Shown here: piece by piece, positions 1-8,523 of the stretch | Layout: every line of letters begins with the position of its first letter | How positions within the stretch are numbered: the first letter of the stretch is position 1 | Source of the DNA: Candidatus Symbiothrix dinenymphae | GTDB taxonomy: Bacteria > Bacteroidota > Bacteroidia > Bacteroidales > Azobacteroidaceae | Length of the DNA stretch: 33,054 nt | Direction: 5' to 3' | NCBI GenBank assembly: GCA_001417715.1 | Contig: BBRT01000190.1 | Coordinates: forward strand, 1 to 33,054 | Made by a program: the position numbers and the translations under genes | Notes under the pieces: generated by a model | Told to the model about the DNA's origin: nothing | Database searches by the model: none | What the model saw: the letters and a program-made list of their open reading frames with translations, nothing else

Positions 1-1022
1 AGGGAGATACTGTTACATCACAAATTAGCATCGCAGGAATGCGCGATTTGAACAGTGATTTTATGATTCTGAGCGTTTCCAATACCGGCAATTCTGATTG
101 GACAACTAACGAATTATTAATCAATAAGAAAACAGAGGCAACTTATGAATTGAACAGAGACCAACAGCATGGAAATTTTTGCTCTGATGACGACGTCAGC
201 AATACTAAAGTATATACAGACGCTCAAGGCAATATATACTTGCAACCTGGTTATATCAAAATCGGAGAAGGTTTTTACACAGCTGTCTATGTTATTTACA
301 AAATAAATACCCAAAATGCAGAAAATGTTACTCTGGAAGAATACGTACCATCGGCAGAGGGTGCGGGATCCTTTATTGTGGATAGAGCGGGTGTATGTTA
401 TTATGGGAATTTCAAATGTCCGGGTGGCAGAATTTATACACAAAGTCAATTATTTCCATCAGCAAGCGTACAAGATGCATTCTTAGGCTTGACAGGTTCA
501 CTATATATTTGTGCTGATGATGGGATGTATAAATTGTCTGCACTCACAAATAATGAACTTGCCGTGGGAAAAATTAATCAAAGAAGTTTCTCTTCTTACT
601 TGTATAATCCTATAAAACAGGTCTTTTTACTGCATGGTTATGATGATTCTTCTGGTGACGAAGCAGTAGCGGAATTTAACGAAGCTACAAATGATATCAC
701 AGAAATTCAACTTGACTATCCGTTTAAGGAACTATCGTATGCTGACTTTTCCACTTCTGATGCACGGTATGTGGGCAGGCAAAAATTAACAAAAATTTCT
801 TACAGTGATTATTCTTCTCAACCGTTTATTGATTTTGACAATCTTGGATATAAAATATACAGCATATCTGCCTCTTCAAACTCTCCAAAATTGTCATTCA
901 CAGCAATGGATTATGCCAATAGTAATTATATCATGGGAGAAATTGATAGCAATGGAACTGTCAATATCTTGGATAGCCGTAATAATAATGGACAAGTTTG
1001 GACTTTGACTAAATTGAATTGA
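1..1022 (+). CDS. C-terminal part of an unidentified, probably exported protein
   Basis: The reading frame is open to the left edge (first full codon at 3), so the Met at 39 is probably internal and the gene begins outside the window. About 340 residues are visible. They are rich in Tyr, Ser, Asn and Asp with few Lys/Arg clusters, no transmembrane segment and many short beta-strand-like stretches separated by Asp/Asn/Gly turns, for example around the segments reading IYLQPGY and LYICADDGMYKLS. This looks like a secreted or lipoprotein beta-propeller of the kind common in Bacteroidota, but I recognise no named family. The signal peptide, if any, would be upstream. A strong terminator follows 23 bases after the stop, so the gene ends its transcription unit. 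Confidence 0.7.
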   Translation, partial: GDTVTSQISIAGMRDLNSDFMILSVSNTGNSDWTTNELLINKKTEATYELNRDQQHGNFCSDDDVSNTKVYTDAQGNIYLQPGYIKIGEGFYTAVYVIYKINTQNAENVTLEEYVPSAEGAGSFIVDRAGVCYYGNFKCPGGRIYTQSQLFPSASVQDAFLGLTGSLYICADDGMYKLSALTNNELAVGKINQRSFSSYLYNPIKQVFLLHGYDDSSGDEAVAEFNEATNDITEIQLDYPFKELSYADFSTSDARYVGRQKLTKISYSDYSSQPFIDFDNLGYKIYSISASSNSPKLSFTAMDYANSNYIMGEIDSNGTVNILDSRNNNGQVWTLTKLN

Positions 1023-1044
1023 CCTTCTGCTCATTATTCTAACT

Positions 1045-1087
1045 GCAAAAACCGTCTGAAAGCGCAATCTTTCGGACGGTTTTTTGC
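1045..1087 (+). terminator. Rho-independent terminator
   Basis: A hairpin with arms gcaaaaaccgtctgaaag and ctttcggacggttttttgc (one G-T pair and a one-base bulge) and a six-base loop. The right arm carries a T-run. It lies directly after the upstream gene's stop. Confidence 0.85.
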
Positions 1088-1208
1088 TGTTTTCAAAAAT
1101 ATTTTCAAAATTATTTGGTAGATTAAAAAAGTCATTTCCAGACCGGCGAATTGGAGGTAATAAAAACAGGAAAAAGTTTATAACCGATTTTTATGCGGTT
1201 GCCCTGAG

Positions 1209-1557
1209 CAGGGTCAACGCATTAAAATTTGCCCGTATGCTACGGCGTTACCCAGTCGTGGTTGGAAGATTTTAACACGGGCTGAAAGCCCAGCATATCC
1301 CAGCCCAACGCATCGCGTTGGGTTTATGGGTTTTGTGCGTTTGCGCCCTGAAAGGGCATTATACCATTATGTTGCCCTTTCAGGGCGCAAACTATCATCC
1401 ATCATCATTTCCCAACGCGATGCGTTGGGCTGGGATATGCTGGGCTTTCAGCCCGTAAATTCAACATCCAATCAATCTTCCGACCACGAGTGGGCGTTAC
1501 CCCATACGGGGTAGATTAAAGACCGACCTTACGGTCTTTTTTAATACGTTGACCCTG
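1209..1557. repeat. Nested inverted-repeat element (REP/BIME-like)
   Basis: Four inverted-repeat pairs are nested in one another. Outer: 1209-1227 with 1539-1557 (one mismatch). Second: roughly 1250-1270 with 1475-1497 (imperfect). Third: 1278-1322 with 1411-1455, a perfect 45-bp pair containing the sub-palindromes gggctgaaagccc and cccaacgc-gcgttggg. Inner: 1340-1358 with 1373-1391, a perfect 19-bp pair around a 14-base loop. The small open frames inside it are by-products of the repeat. Related pieces occur near 30050-30109 and 31022-31085. It holds no transposase; such elements are probably moved in trans, for example by a REP-associated tyrosine transposase, which is inference. Confidence 0.8.
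1518..1542 (+). terminator. Hairpin with T-run inside the repeat element
   Basis: An 8-bp stem, aaagaccg/cggtcttt, with loop acctta and a T-run to 1542. It would work as an intrinsic terminator between the repeat element and the purF-like gene. Confidence 0.5.
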
Positions 1558-1591
1558 TTGCCCTGATAACTCATAACTCATAACTATTTCG

Positions 1592-1599
1592 TACCTTTG
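1592..1599 (+). promoter_or_regulatory. -7 box of the purF-like gene
   Basis: TACCTTTG fits the Bacteroidota -7 consensus TAnnTTTG and lies 23 bases before the ATG. I see no clear -33 TTTG at the right spacing. Confidence 0.6.
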
Positions 1600-1622
1600 C
1601 CCCGCCTAAGCAAAAAAAAAAT

Positions 1623-3491
1623 ATGGAGAACTTGAAACATGAGTGTGGTATTGCGATGGTTCGCCTCTTGAAACCTATCGAATACTATGTCGCGCGGTAT
1701 GGCACATGGCAATATGGGCTGGACAAACTCTACCTTTTGATGGAAAAGCAACACAATCGCGGGCAAGAAGGTGCCGGAATCGGTTGTGTGAGCCTCAATG
1801 CGCGTCCGGGCACCGATTATATTTACCGCGAGCGTGCCTTGGGCAGCGGTGCTATTCAGGAAATTTTTGAGAAAGCGCACCACGAAATCAACCGGATGCA
1901 CCCCGAAACGCCGCTGAATGAGATGCCTTTTTGCGGCGAAGCCTACGTGGGGCATTTGCGCTACAGCACCACGGGGCGGTCGGGGATGTCATACGTGCAG
2001 CCGTTTTTGCGGCGCAACAATTGGCGGTCGCGCAGTCTGCTACTCTTCGGCAACTTCAACCTCACCAATGTGGATGAGATTTTTAAGCAACTGCTCAGCG
2101 AGGGGCAGCATCCGCGCCTCTATTCCGACACGCTGATGATGCTCGAAATGATGGGCAACCACCTCGACCACGAAGTGCAATTTCAGTTTGAAAAGCATCA
2201 CAAAAAAGCCGGAGACGGCGAAGAACTCAACCGGATGATTGCCGAAACGGTTGATTTGGCAGTCGTTTTGAAACGCTCCACGAAGACTTGGGACGGCGGT
2301 TTCGTCATCTGCGGCGCAACGGGCAACGCAGATATGTTTGCTTTTCGCGACCCGCAAGGCATCCGCCCCGCATTTTATTATTACGATGACGAAATTGCGG
2401 TGATAGCATCCGAACGACCTGTTATACAGACGGTTATGAATCTGAAAATTGAGCAGGTGCACGAACTCATGCCCGGTCAGGCTCTCATCGTGAAGCAAGA
2501 TAACACGGTTTCGCTGACGCAAATTCAGAAGCCTCGCAACGTGAAGCCGTGCTCGTTTGAGCGCATCTATTTTTCGCGCGGCTCCGACCAGGACATCTAT
2601 CAGGAGCGAAAAATGCTCGGTCGGCTACTGCTCAACCCCATTTTGAAAGCCATTGACAATGATTTGGAAAACACCGTTTTCTCGTTCATCCCCAACACGG
2701 CAGAGGTGGCGTTCTACGGGATGATGGAGGGTTTTGAAAAGCACCTCAATGAGCAAAAAATCGCAAGCATCAAGAAAAACAGAAGCAAACTAACGGACGA
2801 AGACCTCAATCGCATCCTGTCGATGAAGGTGCGGCAGGAAAAAGTGGCGTTGAAAGACATCAAACTGCGGACGTTTATCGCCGAGGGAGCCAGCCGCGAC
2901 GAACTCGCCTCGCACGTTTACGACATCACCTACGGCTCCATTCGCGCCGGACAGGACAATCTGGTGGTGATTGACGACAGCATTGTGCGCGGCACAACGC
3001 TCCTGCAAAGCATTATCAAGATATTAGACCGCTTGGAGCCGAAGAAAATCGTCATCGTGTCGTCGGCTCCGCAAATTCGCTACCCCGACTGCTACGGCAT
3101 TGATATGAACCACATGGACGAGTTCGTTGCATTCTGCGCCGCCATCGCCCTGCTGCAAGAGCGTGGTTTGCAGCACATTATCGACGAAACGTACCAAAAA
3201 TGCAAGGCGCAGGAAAACCTGCCCAAAGAGAAGTTCGTAAACCATGTGAAAGACATCTACAAGCCTTTCACCCCTGAAGAAATAGCCGCCAAAACAGCCC
3301 AAATTCTCACCCCGGCAGGCACAAAAGCCAAAGTAGAAATAGTCTATCAATCGCTCGAAGGACTGCACGAAGCCTGCCCCAAGCACAAAGGCGACTGGTA
3401 TTTCTCCGGCAACTACCCCACACCCGGCGGCACACGCACGGTGGTCCGCTCGTTTATCAAATATTATGAGGGAATTAGGTCGCGGGATTAA
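1623..3491 (+). CDS. Amidophosphoribosyltransferase-like protein (PurF paralogue)
   Basis: A class II glutamine amidotransferase fused to a PRPP-binding phosphoribosyltransferase domain, 622 aa. PurF makes phosphoribosylamine from PRPP and glutamine, the first step of purine synthesis in the cytosol. Visible marks are Cys8 (HECGIAM), which would become the N-terminal nucleophile after removal of a 7-residue propeptide; QHNRGQEGAGIG near residue 43; GHLRYSTTG; and the PRPP loop VVIDDSIVRGTT at 448-459. The length is well above the ~470-500 aa of classical PurF and matches a longer form common in Bacteroidota, often present beside a normal purF. Its exact substrate may therefore differ. No other purine genes are adjacent. 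The start follows an A-run without Shine-Dalgarno site. Confidence 0.88.
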   Translation: MENLKHECGIAMVRLLKPIEYYVARYGTWQYGLDKLYLLMEKQHNRGQEGAGIGCVSLNARPGTDYIYRERALGSGAIQEIFEKAHHEINRMHPETPLNEMPFCGEAYVGHLRYSTTGRSGMSYVQPFLRRNNWRSRSLLLFGNFNLTNVDEIFKQLLSEGQHPRLYSDTLMMLEMMGNHLDHEVQFQFEKHHKKAGDGEELNRMIAETVDLAVVLKRSTKTWDGGFVICGATGNADMFAFRDPQGIRPAFYYYDDEIAVIASERPVIQTVMNLKIEQVHELMPGQALIVKQDNTVSLTQIQKPRNVKPCSFERIYFSRGSDQDIYQERKMLGRLLLNPILKAIDNDLENTVFSFIPNTAEVAFYGMMEGFEKHLNEQKIASIKKNRSKLTDEDLNRILSMKVRQEKVALKDIKLRTFIAEGASRDELASHVYDITYGSIRAGQDNLVVIDDSIVRGTTLLQSIIKILDRLEPKKIVIVSSAPQIRYPDCYGIDMNHMDEFVAFCAAIALLQERGLQHIIDETYQKCKAQENLPKEKFVNHVKDIYKPFTPEEIAAKTAQILTPAGTKAKVEIVYQSLEGLHEACPKHKGDWYFSGNYPTPGGTRTVVRSFIKYYEGIRSRD

Positions 3492-3506
3492 ATAATAAAA
3501 AATGCC

Positions 3507-3514
3507 TACTTTTG
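3507..3514 (+). promoter_or_regulatory. -7 box of gltX
   Basis: TACTTTTG fits TAnnTTTG. Transcription would begin around 3521, giving a very short leader whichever of the three nearby ATGs (3526, 3532, 3538) is used. Confidence 0.55.
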
Positions 3515-3525
3515 CACCCTGAATA

Positions 3526-5124
3526 ATGAATATGACAATGAAAAGAACACGTGTGCGTTTCGCGCCCAGCCCCACAGGACCGCTCCACATTGGCGGTGTG
3601 CGGACGGCTTTGTATAATTATTTGTTCGCTAAACAGCAGGAGGGTGATTTTATTCTCCGCATTGAAGACACTGATTCTCAACGATATGTATATGGAGCGG
3701 AAGACTATATCATTGAGGTTTTTTCGTGGCTTGGGCTGAGTTTCGACGAGGGTCCGCATATAGGCGGCGAATATGCTCCCTATCGGCAGTCGGAGCGCAA
3801 GGATATTTACAGGCAGTATGTTGAGCAACTGTTGAAAACCGGCAAAGCCTACATCGCTTTCGACACACCCGCGCAATTGGAGGCTAAGCGCGCGGAAGTT
3901 GCTAATTTTCAATACGATGCATCCACCCGCGAGGCGATGACCAACTCATTGACGCTCCCCGAAGCGGATGTGCAACAGCGCATTGCGAGCGGTGAGCAAT
4001 ATGTGGTGCGCATCAAAATAGAGCCGAATCAGACCATTGTGGTCAATGATTTGATTCGCGGACAGGTAACGGTCAATTCGTCTGTGCTGGACGATAAAGT
4101 GCTCTACAAATCGGCGGAAGAACTGCCTACTTACCACCTCGCCAACATCGTGGACGACCATTTGATGGAGATTACACACGTCATTCGCGGCGAAGAATGG
4201 TTGCCCTCCGCACCGCTGCACGTCACGCTCTACAACTTTTTTGGCTGGACAGACACGATGCCGCAATTCGCTCATCTGCCGCTACTTCTGAAGCCCGAAG
4301 GCAACGGTAAACTCAGCAAGCGCGACGGCGACCGGCTGGGATTTCCCGTGTTCCCCCTGCAATGGACAGACCCCGTGACGGGCGAAATTTCATCGGGCTA
4401 TCGCGAAAAAGGCTACTTGTCCGAAGCGATGCTCAATTTCCTCGCCCTCTTGGGCTGGAATCCGGGCAACGACCAGGAAATTCTATCGTTAGAAGACGCC
4501 ATCAACCTCTTTTCACTCGAAAAATGCAGCAAAAGCGGTGCCAAATTCGACTACAAAAAAGGCGAATGGTTCAACCACCAATACATTCAGCAAAAATCCA
4601 ATGAAGAATTGGCAGAAATGTTCCTAAACCGTCATTGCGGGCTTGACCCGCAACCCCCTGCAAAGGCATCGAATACAGGGCAACAGGGCAATGTAGGACA
4701 GGGGATTGCGGGTCAAGCCCGCAATGACAAGGAGAAACTTGTTAAAGTTATCGGCTTAGTAAAAGACCGCATCACCTACCTCAGCGACCTGTGGGAGCAG
4801 GCATCCTTTTTCTTCATTGCACCCACCACTGACGATGAAAAGACGGTACAAAAACGCTGGAAGCCCGAATCACCGGAGCAATTAACTGAACTAATCGGCA
4901 TTTTGCAAAGCATAGACGATTTTTCGGCACAAAACGCAGAACAGATTGTGATGCAGTGGATTACAAGCAAAGAATACCACCTCGGCAACATCATGAATGC
5001 CTTCCGCTTGGCATTGGTGGGCGAATCAAAGGGTCCACACCTGTTCGACATCACGGAAATTATTGGAAAAGAGGAAACGATTGCACGACTCGAACACGCA
5101 ATCAAAATTTTGAATATAAAATGA
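3526..5124 (+). CDS. gltX: Glutamate--tRNA ligase with in-frame repeat insertion
   Basis: A class I aminoacyl-tRNA synthetase that charges tRNA-Glu in the cytosol. The HIGH-type signature is [11 protein letters not shown] (HIGG at 21-24) and the KMSKS-type loop is KLSKRDG at 262-268. The protein has 532 aa, about 25-30 more than usual in Bacteroidota. The excess is a palindromic repeat element translated in frame as about residues 369-403 (reading RHCGLDPQ ... GIAGQARND). It sits in the C-terminal anticodon-binding half, between EELAEMFLN and KLVKVIGLV, which continue the family sequence on both sides, so the enzyme is probably active. ATG at 3526 is used here; 3538 is equally possible. The stop overlaps the next start (ATGA), indicating translational coupling with the sufE-like gene. 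Confidence 0.95.
   Translation: MNMTMKRTRVRFAPSPTGPLHIGGVRTALYNYLFAKQQEGDFILRIEDTDSQRYVYGAEDYIIEVFSWLGLSFDEGPHIGGEYAPYRQSERKDIYRQYVEQLLKTGKAYIAFDTPAQLEAKRAEVANFQYDASTREAMTNSLTLPEADVQQRIASGEQYVVRIKIEPNQTIVVNDLIRGQVTVNSSVLDDKVLYKSAEELPTYHLANIVDDHLMEITHVIRGEEWLPSAPLHVTLYNFFGWTDTMPQFAHLPLLLKPEGNGKLSKRDGDRLGFPVFPLQWTDPVTGEISSGYREKGYLSEAMLNFLALLGWNPGNDQEILSLEDAINLFSLEKCSKSGAKFDYKKGEWFNHQYIQQKSNEELAEMFLNRHCGLDPQPPAKASNTGQQGNVGQGIAGQARNDKEKLVKVIGLVKDRITYLSDLWEQASFFFIAPTTDDEKTVQKRWKPESPEQLTELIGILQSIDDFSAQNAEQIVMQWITSKEYHLGNIMNAFRLALVGESKGPHLFDITEIIGKEETIARLEHAIKILNIK
4631..4728. repeat. Palindromic repeat element inside gltX
   Basis: Perfect 23-bp inverted arms at 4631-4653 and 4706-4728, beginning gtcattgcgggcttgac, enclose a 52-bp centre. 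The same arms occur at 23766-23865 (intergenic), 27620-27643 (inside gcvP) and 29342-29369 (single arm). The element keeps the gltX reading frame open. Confidence 0.93.
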
Positions 5125-5549
5125 AGACAATCAACCAAATACAGGACGCCATCATCACCGAATTTTCGGCGTTTGACGACTGGATGGATAAATATTCGCT
5201 GTTGATTGAGATGGGCAACGAACTGCCGCCGTTGGATGCTGCCTGCAAAACGCCGAGCAACCTGATTGAGGGCTGCCAGAGCCGCGTGTGGCTACAAGCC
5301 GACTATGTGGACGGCAAGGTGATTTTTCACGCGGAGAGCGATACCGTGATTGTGAAAGGCATCGTGTCGCTACTGATTCGCGTGCTTTCCGACCATACGC
5401 CCGACGAAATTCTGGATGCCGACCTCCATTTTATCGAGGCCATCGGACTGAAAGAGCACCTTTCGCCCACCCGTTCCAACGGCTTAGTGTCGATGCTCAA
5501 GCAGATGAAACTCTACGCTTTAGCCCTTAAAAGCAAATCATCCAATTAG
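5121..5549 (+). CDS. SufE-like Fe-S cluster assembly protein
   Basis: A 142-aa protein of the SufE/CsdE family. SufE takes persulfide sulfur from the cysteine desulfurase SufS and hands it to the SufBCD scaffold. The active-site Cys is in EGCQSRVW, near residue 51-53, with the family context [17 protein letters not shown] before it and [16 protein letters not shown] at the C-terminal end. The start at 5121 overlaps the gltX stop (ATGA); a longer frame from 4956 only overlays gltX in another frame. The trmH-like gene begins two bases after the stop, so gltX, this gene and the methyltransferase form one operon. No other suf genes are in the window. Confidence 0.87.
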   Translation: MKTINQIQDAIITEFSAFDDWMDKYSLLIEMGNELPPLDAACKTPSNLIEGCQSRVWLQADYVDGKVIFHAESDTVIVKGIVSLLIRVLSDHTPDEILDADLHFIEAIGLKEHLSPTRSNGLVSMLKQMKLYALALKSKSSN

Positions 5550-5551
5550 TT

Positions 5552-6082
5552 ATGCGCAAACTGCACATCACGGAACTCAATCGCATCACGCCGGAGGCGT
5601 TTAAGCAGGCGGACAAAATCCCGCTGGTGGTGGTGCTGGACAATGTGCGCAGCCTCCACAATGTGGGGTCGGTGTTTCGCACGTCCGATGCTTTTCGGGT
5701 GGCGGCGGTGTATCTGTGCGGCATCACGGCAACGCCTCCGCAGGCTGAAATTCACAAAACGGCACTTGGCGCGGAGAATTCAGTTGATTGGCAGTATTTT
5801 GAGAGCACTTTGGAGGCTGTGCGTGAACTCAAAGCGGCAGGTTTTCATGTTGCGGCGGTGGAGCAGGCGGAGAATAGCATCCCCCTACACCGTCAAGTAC
5901 GCAATGCAGGGAAAATTGCCATCGTGCTTGGTAATGAGGTGCACGGCGTTGACCAAGCCGTGATGGATATTTGCGACTCCTGCATCGAAATTCCCCAATT
6001 TGGCACCAAGCACTCCCTGAATGTGTCAGTAACTGCCGGCATAGTGATTTGGGAACTTTTTAAGCAAATGAAAAAAGTATAA
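5552..6082 (+). CDS. TrmH/SpoU-family RNA 2'-O-methyltransferase
   Basis: A 176-aa SPOUT methyltransferase that would transfer a methyl group from S-adenosylmethionine to a ribose 2'-OH in tRNA or rRNA. All three SpoU motifs are visible: NVGSVFRT at 37-44, IVLGNEVHGV near 126-135, and IPQFGTKHSLNVSVTAGI near the C-terminus, which forms the trefoil knot and SAM pocket. The protein is short and lacks the N-terminal extensions of rRNA-specific enzymes, so a tRNA substrate is plausible but not proven. It is the third gene of the gltX operon and runs convergently into the LysE gene, with 49 bases between the stops. Confidence 0.9.
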   Translation: MRKLHITELNRITPEAFKQADKIPLVVVLDNVRSLHNVGSVFRTSDAFRVAAVYLCGITATPPQAEIHKTALGAENSVDWQYFESTLEAVRELKAAGFHVAAVEQAENSIPLHRQVRNAGKIAIVLGNEVHGVDQAVMDICDSCIEIPQFGTKHSLNVSVTAGIVIWELFKQMKKV

Positions 6083-6131
6083 TCCTCCGGGGCAACCATA
6101 TCAAATTTATGGTGACTCTCAATGTGGAACA

Positions 6132-6755
6132 TTAAAACAACCCGCTCAGCAGCACTGACAGTGCCATGACCATGATAATTACGCCAAAGATGCGGTTCAT
6201 GAGCCACAACCCGTTTGAGTTGATGGATTTACGCAGTTTGCCAATGTAAAACGTGACTAAAAACCACCATGTGAGCGCACCAAGGAAGATAGAAAGCAGT
6301 CCGATGAGCATGGAATAGACCTCGTCGCCGGACACAATAAAATGCAGCCACGCAAACAAAGCGATGTAAAGCACGAGTATGAACGGATTGGAAATTGTCA
6401 GAAAAAACGATGACAGGGCATCCTGAGAGAAGGTTCGCGTTTTCACACCGCCTTGTCGCATATTTTTGACAGGATTGGTGCGAAAAGTGTAAACGCCGTA
6501 AATAAAAAGCAGAACACTACCCGCAATTCTCATGTGCCACTGGTAGGTGTCAATAAACGACCGGTCGATGCCCATGCCCACGCCCATCATAATTGTGGCG
6601 TAAAAAAGGTCGGACGTAGCCGCACCAATGCCCGAAAAGAAGCCATGCCAGCGGTCTTTGTTCAAAGTTCGCTGGATAATCAGCAGTCCTACGGGTCCCA
6701 TCGGAGCCGAAACCAGGACACCAATAATGAATCCTTTGTAAAAAATCTCAATCAT
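6132..6755 (-). CDS. LysE/RhtB-family amino-acid exporter
   Basis: About 207 aa with five to six hydrophobic membrane segments. The N-terminal family signature is visible: GFIIGVLVSAPMGPVGLLII followed by QRTLNKDRWHGFFSGIGAA, and later SNPFILVLYIALFAW. Members export lysine, threonine, homoserine or similar compounds from the cytoplasm; the substrate cannot be read from the sequence. The start is set at 6755 (MIEIFYKG), not at the ATG 15 bases further upstream, because a TACTTTTG -7 box lies at 6760-6767 and transcription would begin only just before 6755. Confidence 0.85.
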   Translation of the reverse strand: MIEIFYKGFIIGVLVSAPMGPVGLLIIQRTLNKDRWHGFFSGIGAATSDLFYATIMMGVGMGIDRSFIDTYQWHMRIAGSVLLFIYGVYTFRTNPVKNMRQGGVKTRTFSQDALSSFFLTISNPFILVLYIALFAWLHFIVSGDEVYSMLIGLLSIFLGALTWWFLVTFYIGKLRKSINSNGLWLMNRIFGVIIMVMALSVLLSGLF

Positions 6756-6759
6756 GCTG

Positions 6760-6767
6760 CAAAAGTA
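6760..6767 (-). promoter_or_regulatory. -7 box of the LysE gene
   Basis: TACTTTTG on the minus strand. It implies an almost leaderless mRNA and decides the start codon at 6755. Confidence 0.55.
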
Positions 6768-6804
6768 CAAAAATTTTCAAAATATTTATACAAAAAAATG
6801 ATTT

Positions 6805-6820
6805 TGGCACGTTATTTGTG
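6805..6820 (+). promoter_or_regulatory. Possible sigma-54 promoter of htrA
   Basis: TGGCAC, five bases, then TTGTG: the -24 GG (6806-6807) and the -12 G are 12 bases apart as in the RpoN consensus TGGCAC-N5-TTGC, with one deviation (GT for GC). The usual TAnnTTTG box is absent before this gene. The predicted transcript start is near 6830, 26 bases before the ATG. Confidence 0.45.
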
Positions 6821-6855
6821 CTGTAACTATTATAAATAATTTAAAATTAACAAAT

Positions 6856-8013
6856 ATGAAATTGAATTGGAAAATTGTATTGAGCTTCGCATCAGCAAGC
6901 TTTTTGAGTGCAGCGGTGGGCGTTGGAACGTATGTCTACCTGACAAAAACTGACAAAATGTCAGTTGAAGCGGCGTTTGGGCAACCCGGTTTTCGTGCAG
7001 TGAACTATGCACCGGCAGCCGAGAACACGGATTTTACCTTCGCCGCCGAACAGAGTGTGAATGCGGTGGTGCATATCAAATCGGTGAGCGTACCTAACCG
7101 GCGCGAAATGCAGCAACGCTATTTTGACCCGTTTGAGTTTTTCTTCGGGTATCAGGGCGGACAATCGCCTCGCTATCAGGCACAACCGCGTGTCGGGTTT
7201 GGTTCGGGCGTGATTATTTCGTCGGACGGCTACGTTGTGACCAACAATCATGTGATTGAAGGTGCGGACGAAATCGAAATCATCACCAACAACGACTCCA
7301 CCTACACCGCCAAGTTGGTCGGCAGCGATGAGGCGACCGATGTAGCCCTGCTGAAAGTGGAGGGAACAAACCTCCCAGTCATCCCGTTTGGCAATTCGGA
7401 CAATTTGCGAGTGGGTCAATGGGTGTTGGCGGTCGGCAACCCGTTTAATCTCACCTCTACGGTCACCGCAGGCATTGTGAGCGCAACGGGTCGTGCTAAT
7501 TTGTTTGAGCAAGACCGCTATGGTCGTTCGCCGCAGATGCGGGCGCAAGCCGAGAAAATTCAAGCCTTTATCCAGACCGATGCCGCTGTGAATCCGGGCA
7601 ACAGTGGCGGCGCGCTGGTCAACACCAAAGGCGAATTGGTAGGTATCAACACCATGATTTATTCGGAAACAGGCACTTATATGGGCTATTCGTTTGCCAT
7701 TCCGGTCAGCATCGTACAAAAAGTGGTTGAAGACATCAAGCAATTTGGTGCGGTGCAGCGAGCCGCGTTGGGCATTCTCATCACGGATGCCGCTTCAACG
7801 TCCGGTGTTACAGTCAGCGACTTTGCAACAAAAAGTCCGGCACAAAAAGCAGGCATCCAAAAAGGCGACATAATCACCGCCATCAACGGCGTGAAAATCA
7901 AAAATTTCTCCGAATTGCGAGCACAACTCAGCCGCTTCCGTCCGGGTGATGCCGTGGAAGTGACGGTGCAGCGAGGCACGAATGTTAAGAAATACAGCAT
8001 CACATTAAGCTAA
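6856..8013 (+). CDS. HtrA/DegP-type periplasmic serine protease
   Basis: A 385-aa trypsin-like protease and chaperone that degrades misfolded envelope proteins. An N-terminal hydrophobic segment (about 7-30) acts as signal peptide or anchor. The catalytic triad is His132 (VTNNHVIEGA), Asp162 (ATDVALLKV) and Ser250 (NPGNSGGALV). A PDZ domain follows (about 290-380: ALGILITD, SPAQKAGIQKGDIITAINGV). Classical DegP has two PDZ domains and ~480 aa in Bacteroidota; this one has a single PDZ, as in DegS or short DegQ forms. It stands alone, with its own unusual promoter. A GC-rich hairpin follows the stop. Confidence 0.93.
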   Translation: MKLNWKIVLSFASASFLSAAVGVGTYVYLTKTDKMSVEAAFGQPGFRAVNYAPAAENTDFTFAAEQSVNAVVHIKSVSVPNRREMQQRYFDPFEFFFGYQGGQSPRYQAQPRVGFGSGVIISSDGYVVTNNHVIEGADEIEIITNNDSTYTAKLVGSDEATDVALLKVEGTNLPVIPFGNSDNLRVGQWVLAVGNPFNLTSTVTAGIVSATGRANLFEQDRYGRSPQMRAQAEKIQAFIQTDAAVNPGNSGGALVNTKGELVGINTMIYSETGTYMGYSFAIPVSIVQKVVEDIKQFGAVQRAALGILITDAASTSGVTVSDFATKSPAQKAGIQKGDIITAINGVKIKNFSELRAQLSRFRPGDAVEVTVQRGTNVKKYSITLS

Positions 8014-8028
8014 ATTGACGGTAATGCT

Positions 8029-8053
8029 GTCATTGCGGGCTGAAAAGCCCGCC
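8029..8053. repeat. Degenerate palindromic repeat / hairpin after htrA
   Basis: The piece gtcattgcgggct begins like the arm of the repeat in gltX and folds with agcccgc into a 7-bp GC stem with a GAAA loop. There is no T-run, so termination is doubtful. The rest of the gap to 8379 (about 320 bases) contains A/T-rich sequence, and I see no gene in it. Confidence 0.5.
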
Positions 8054-8379
8054 ATATCCCTGCCCAAGCAGGATGGAAACTTATGTGGACCTCAGGAGAT
8101 AATTAATGAGGGAATAAAGTCGTTGTAAATCAGGCAGTTGAATTTTTTTTCAAAAAACCTGTTTGTGTACTACAAATTTTTCCGTTTGGAATGGATATGG
8201 GCGATGCCTTAGTTTGTCGTAGAGCAATCTGACTTTGGGACTTGGCTCGGAACATTTTCGCAGGATAATCACCTCATTTTGAACATTACACCCAATTGTA
8301 ACCCTCTCATAACTCTCTGAAAATCCCATAAATAGCGAATGCCGACAGACTTATATCTATCGGCATTGTTGCTACATCG

Positions 8380-8450
8380 AGGTTCCTGGCGGATTCGAAC
8401 CGCCGTCGACGGTTTTGCAGACCGGCACCTAGCCACTCGGTCAAGGAACC
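8380..8450 (-). tRNA. tRNA-Cys (GCA)
   Basis: Cloverleaf on the minus strand: acceptor ggttcct/aggaacc, anticodon loop CTGCAAA (anticodon GCA), T-arm ggcggttcgaatccgcc. The discriminator base is U73, the known identity base of tRNA-Cys. CCA is not encoded. Confidence 0.97.
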
Positions 8451-8463
8451 TTGTTTCGCGCTG

Positions 8464-8495
8464 CAAAGGTACTACTCTTTTTTGATATTTCCAAA
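8464..8495 (-). promoter_or_regulatory. Promoter of tRNA-Cys
   Basis: On the minus strand TTTG (8492-8495), 20 bases, then TACCTTTG (8464-8471): a full match to the Bacteroidota housekeeping promoter. Confidence 0.75.
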
Positions 8496-8523
8496 TAATG
8501 CGCGAATTTTTTTCTGAAATCCC

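Noticed and set aside
1084-1514. Two small plus-strand frames (63 and 62 codons)
   Set aside because: They lie within the nested inverted repeat and are explained by it; no start signals, no protein-like features.
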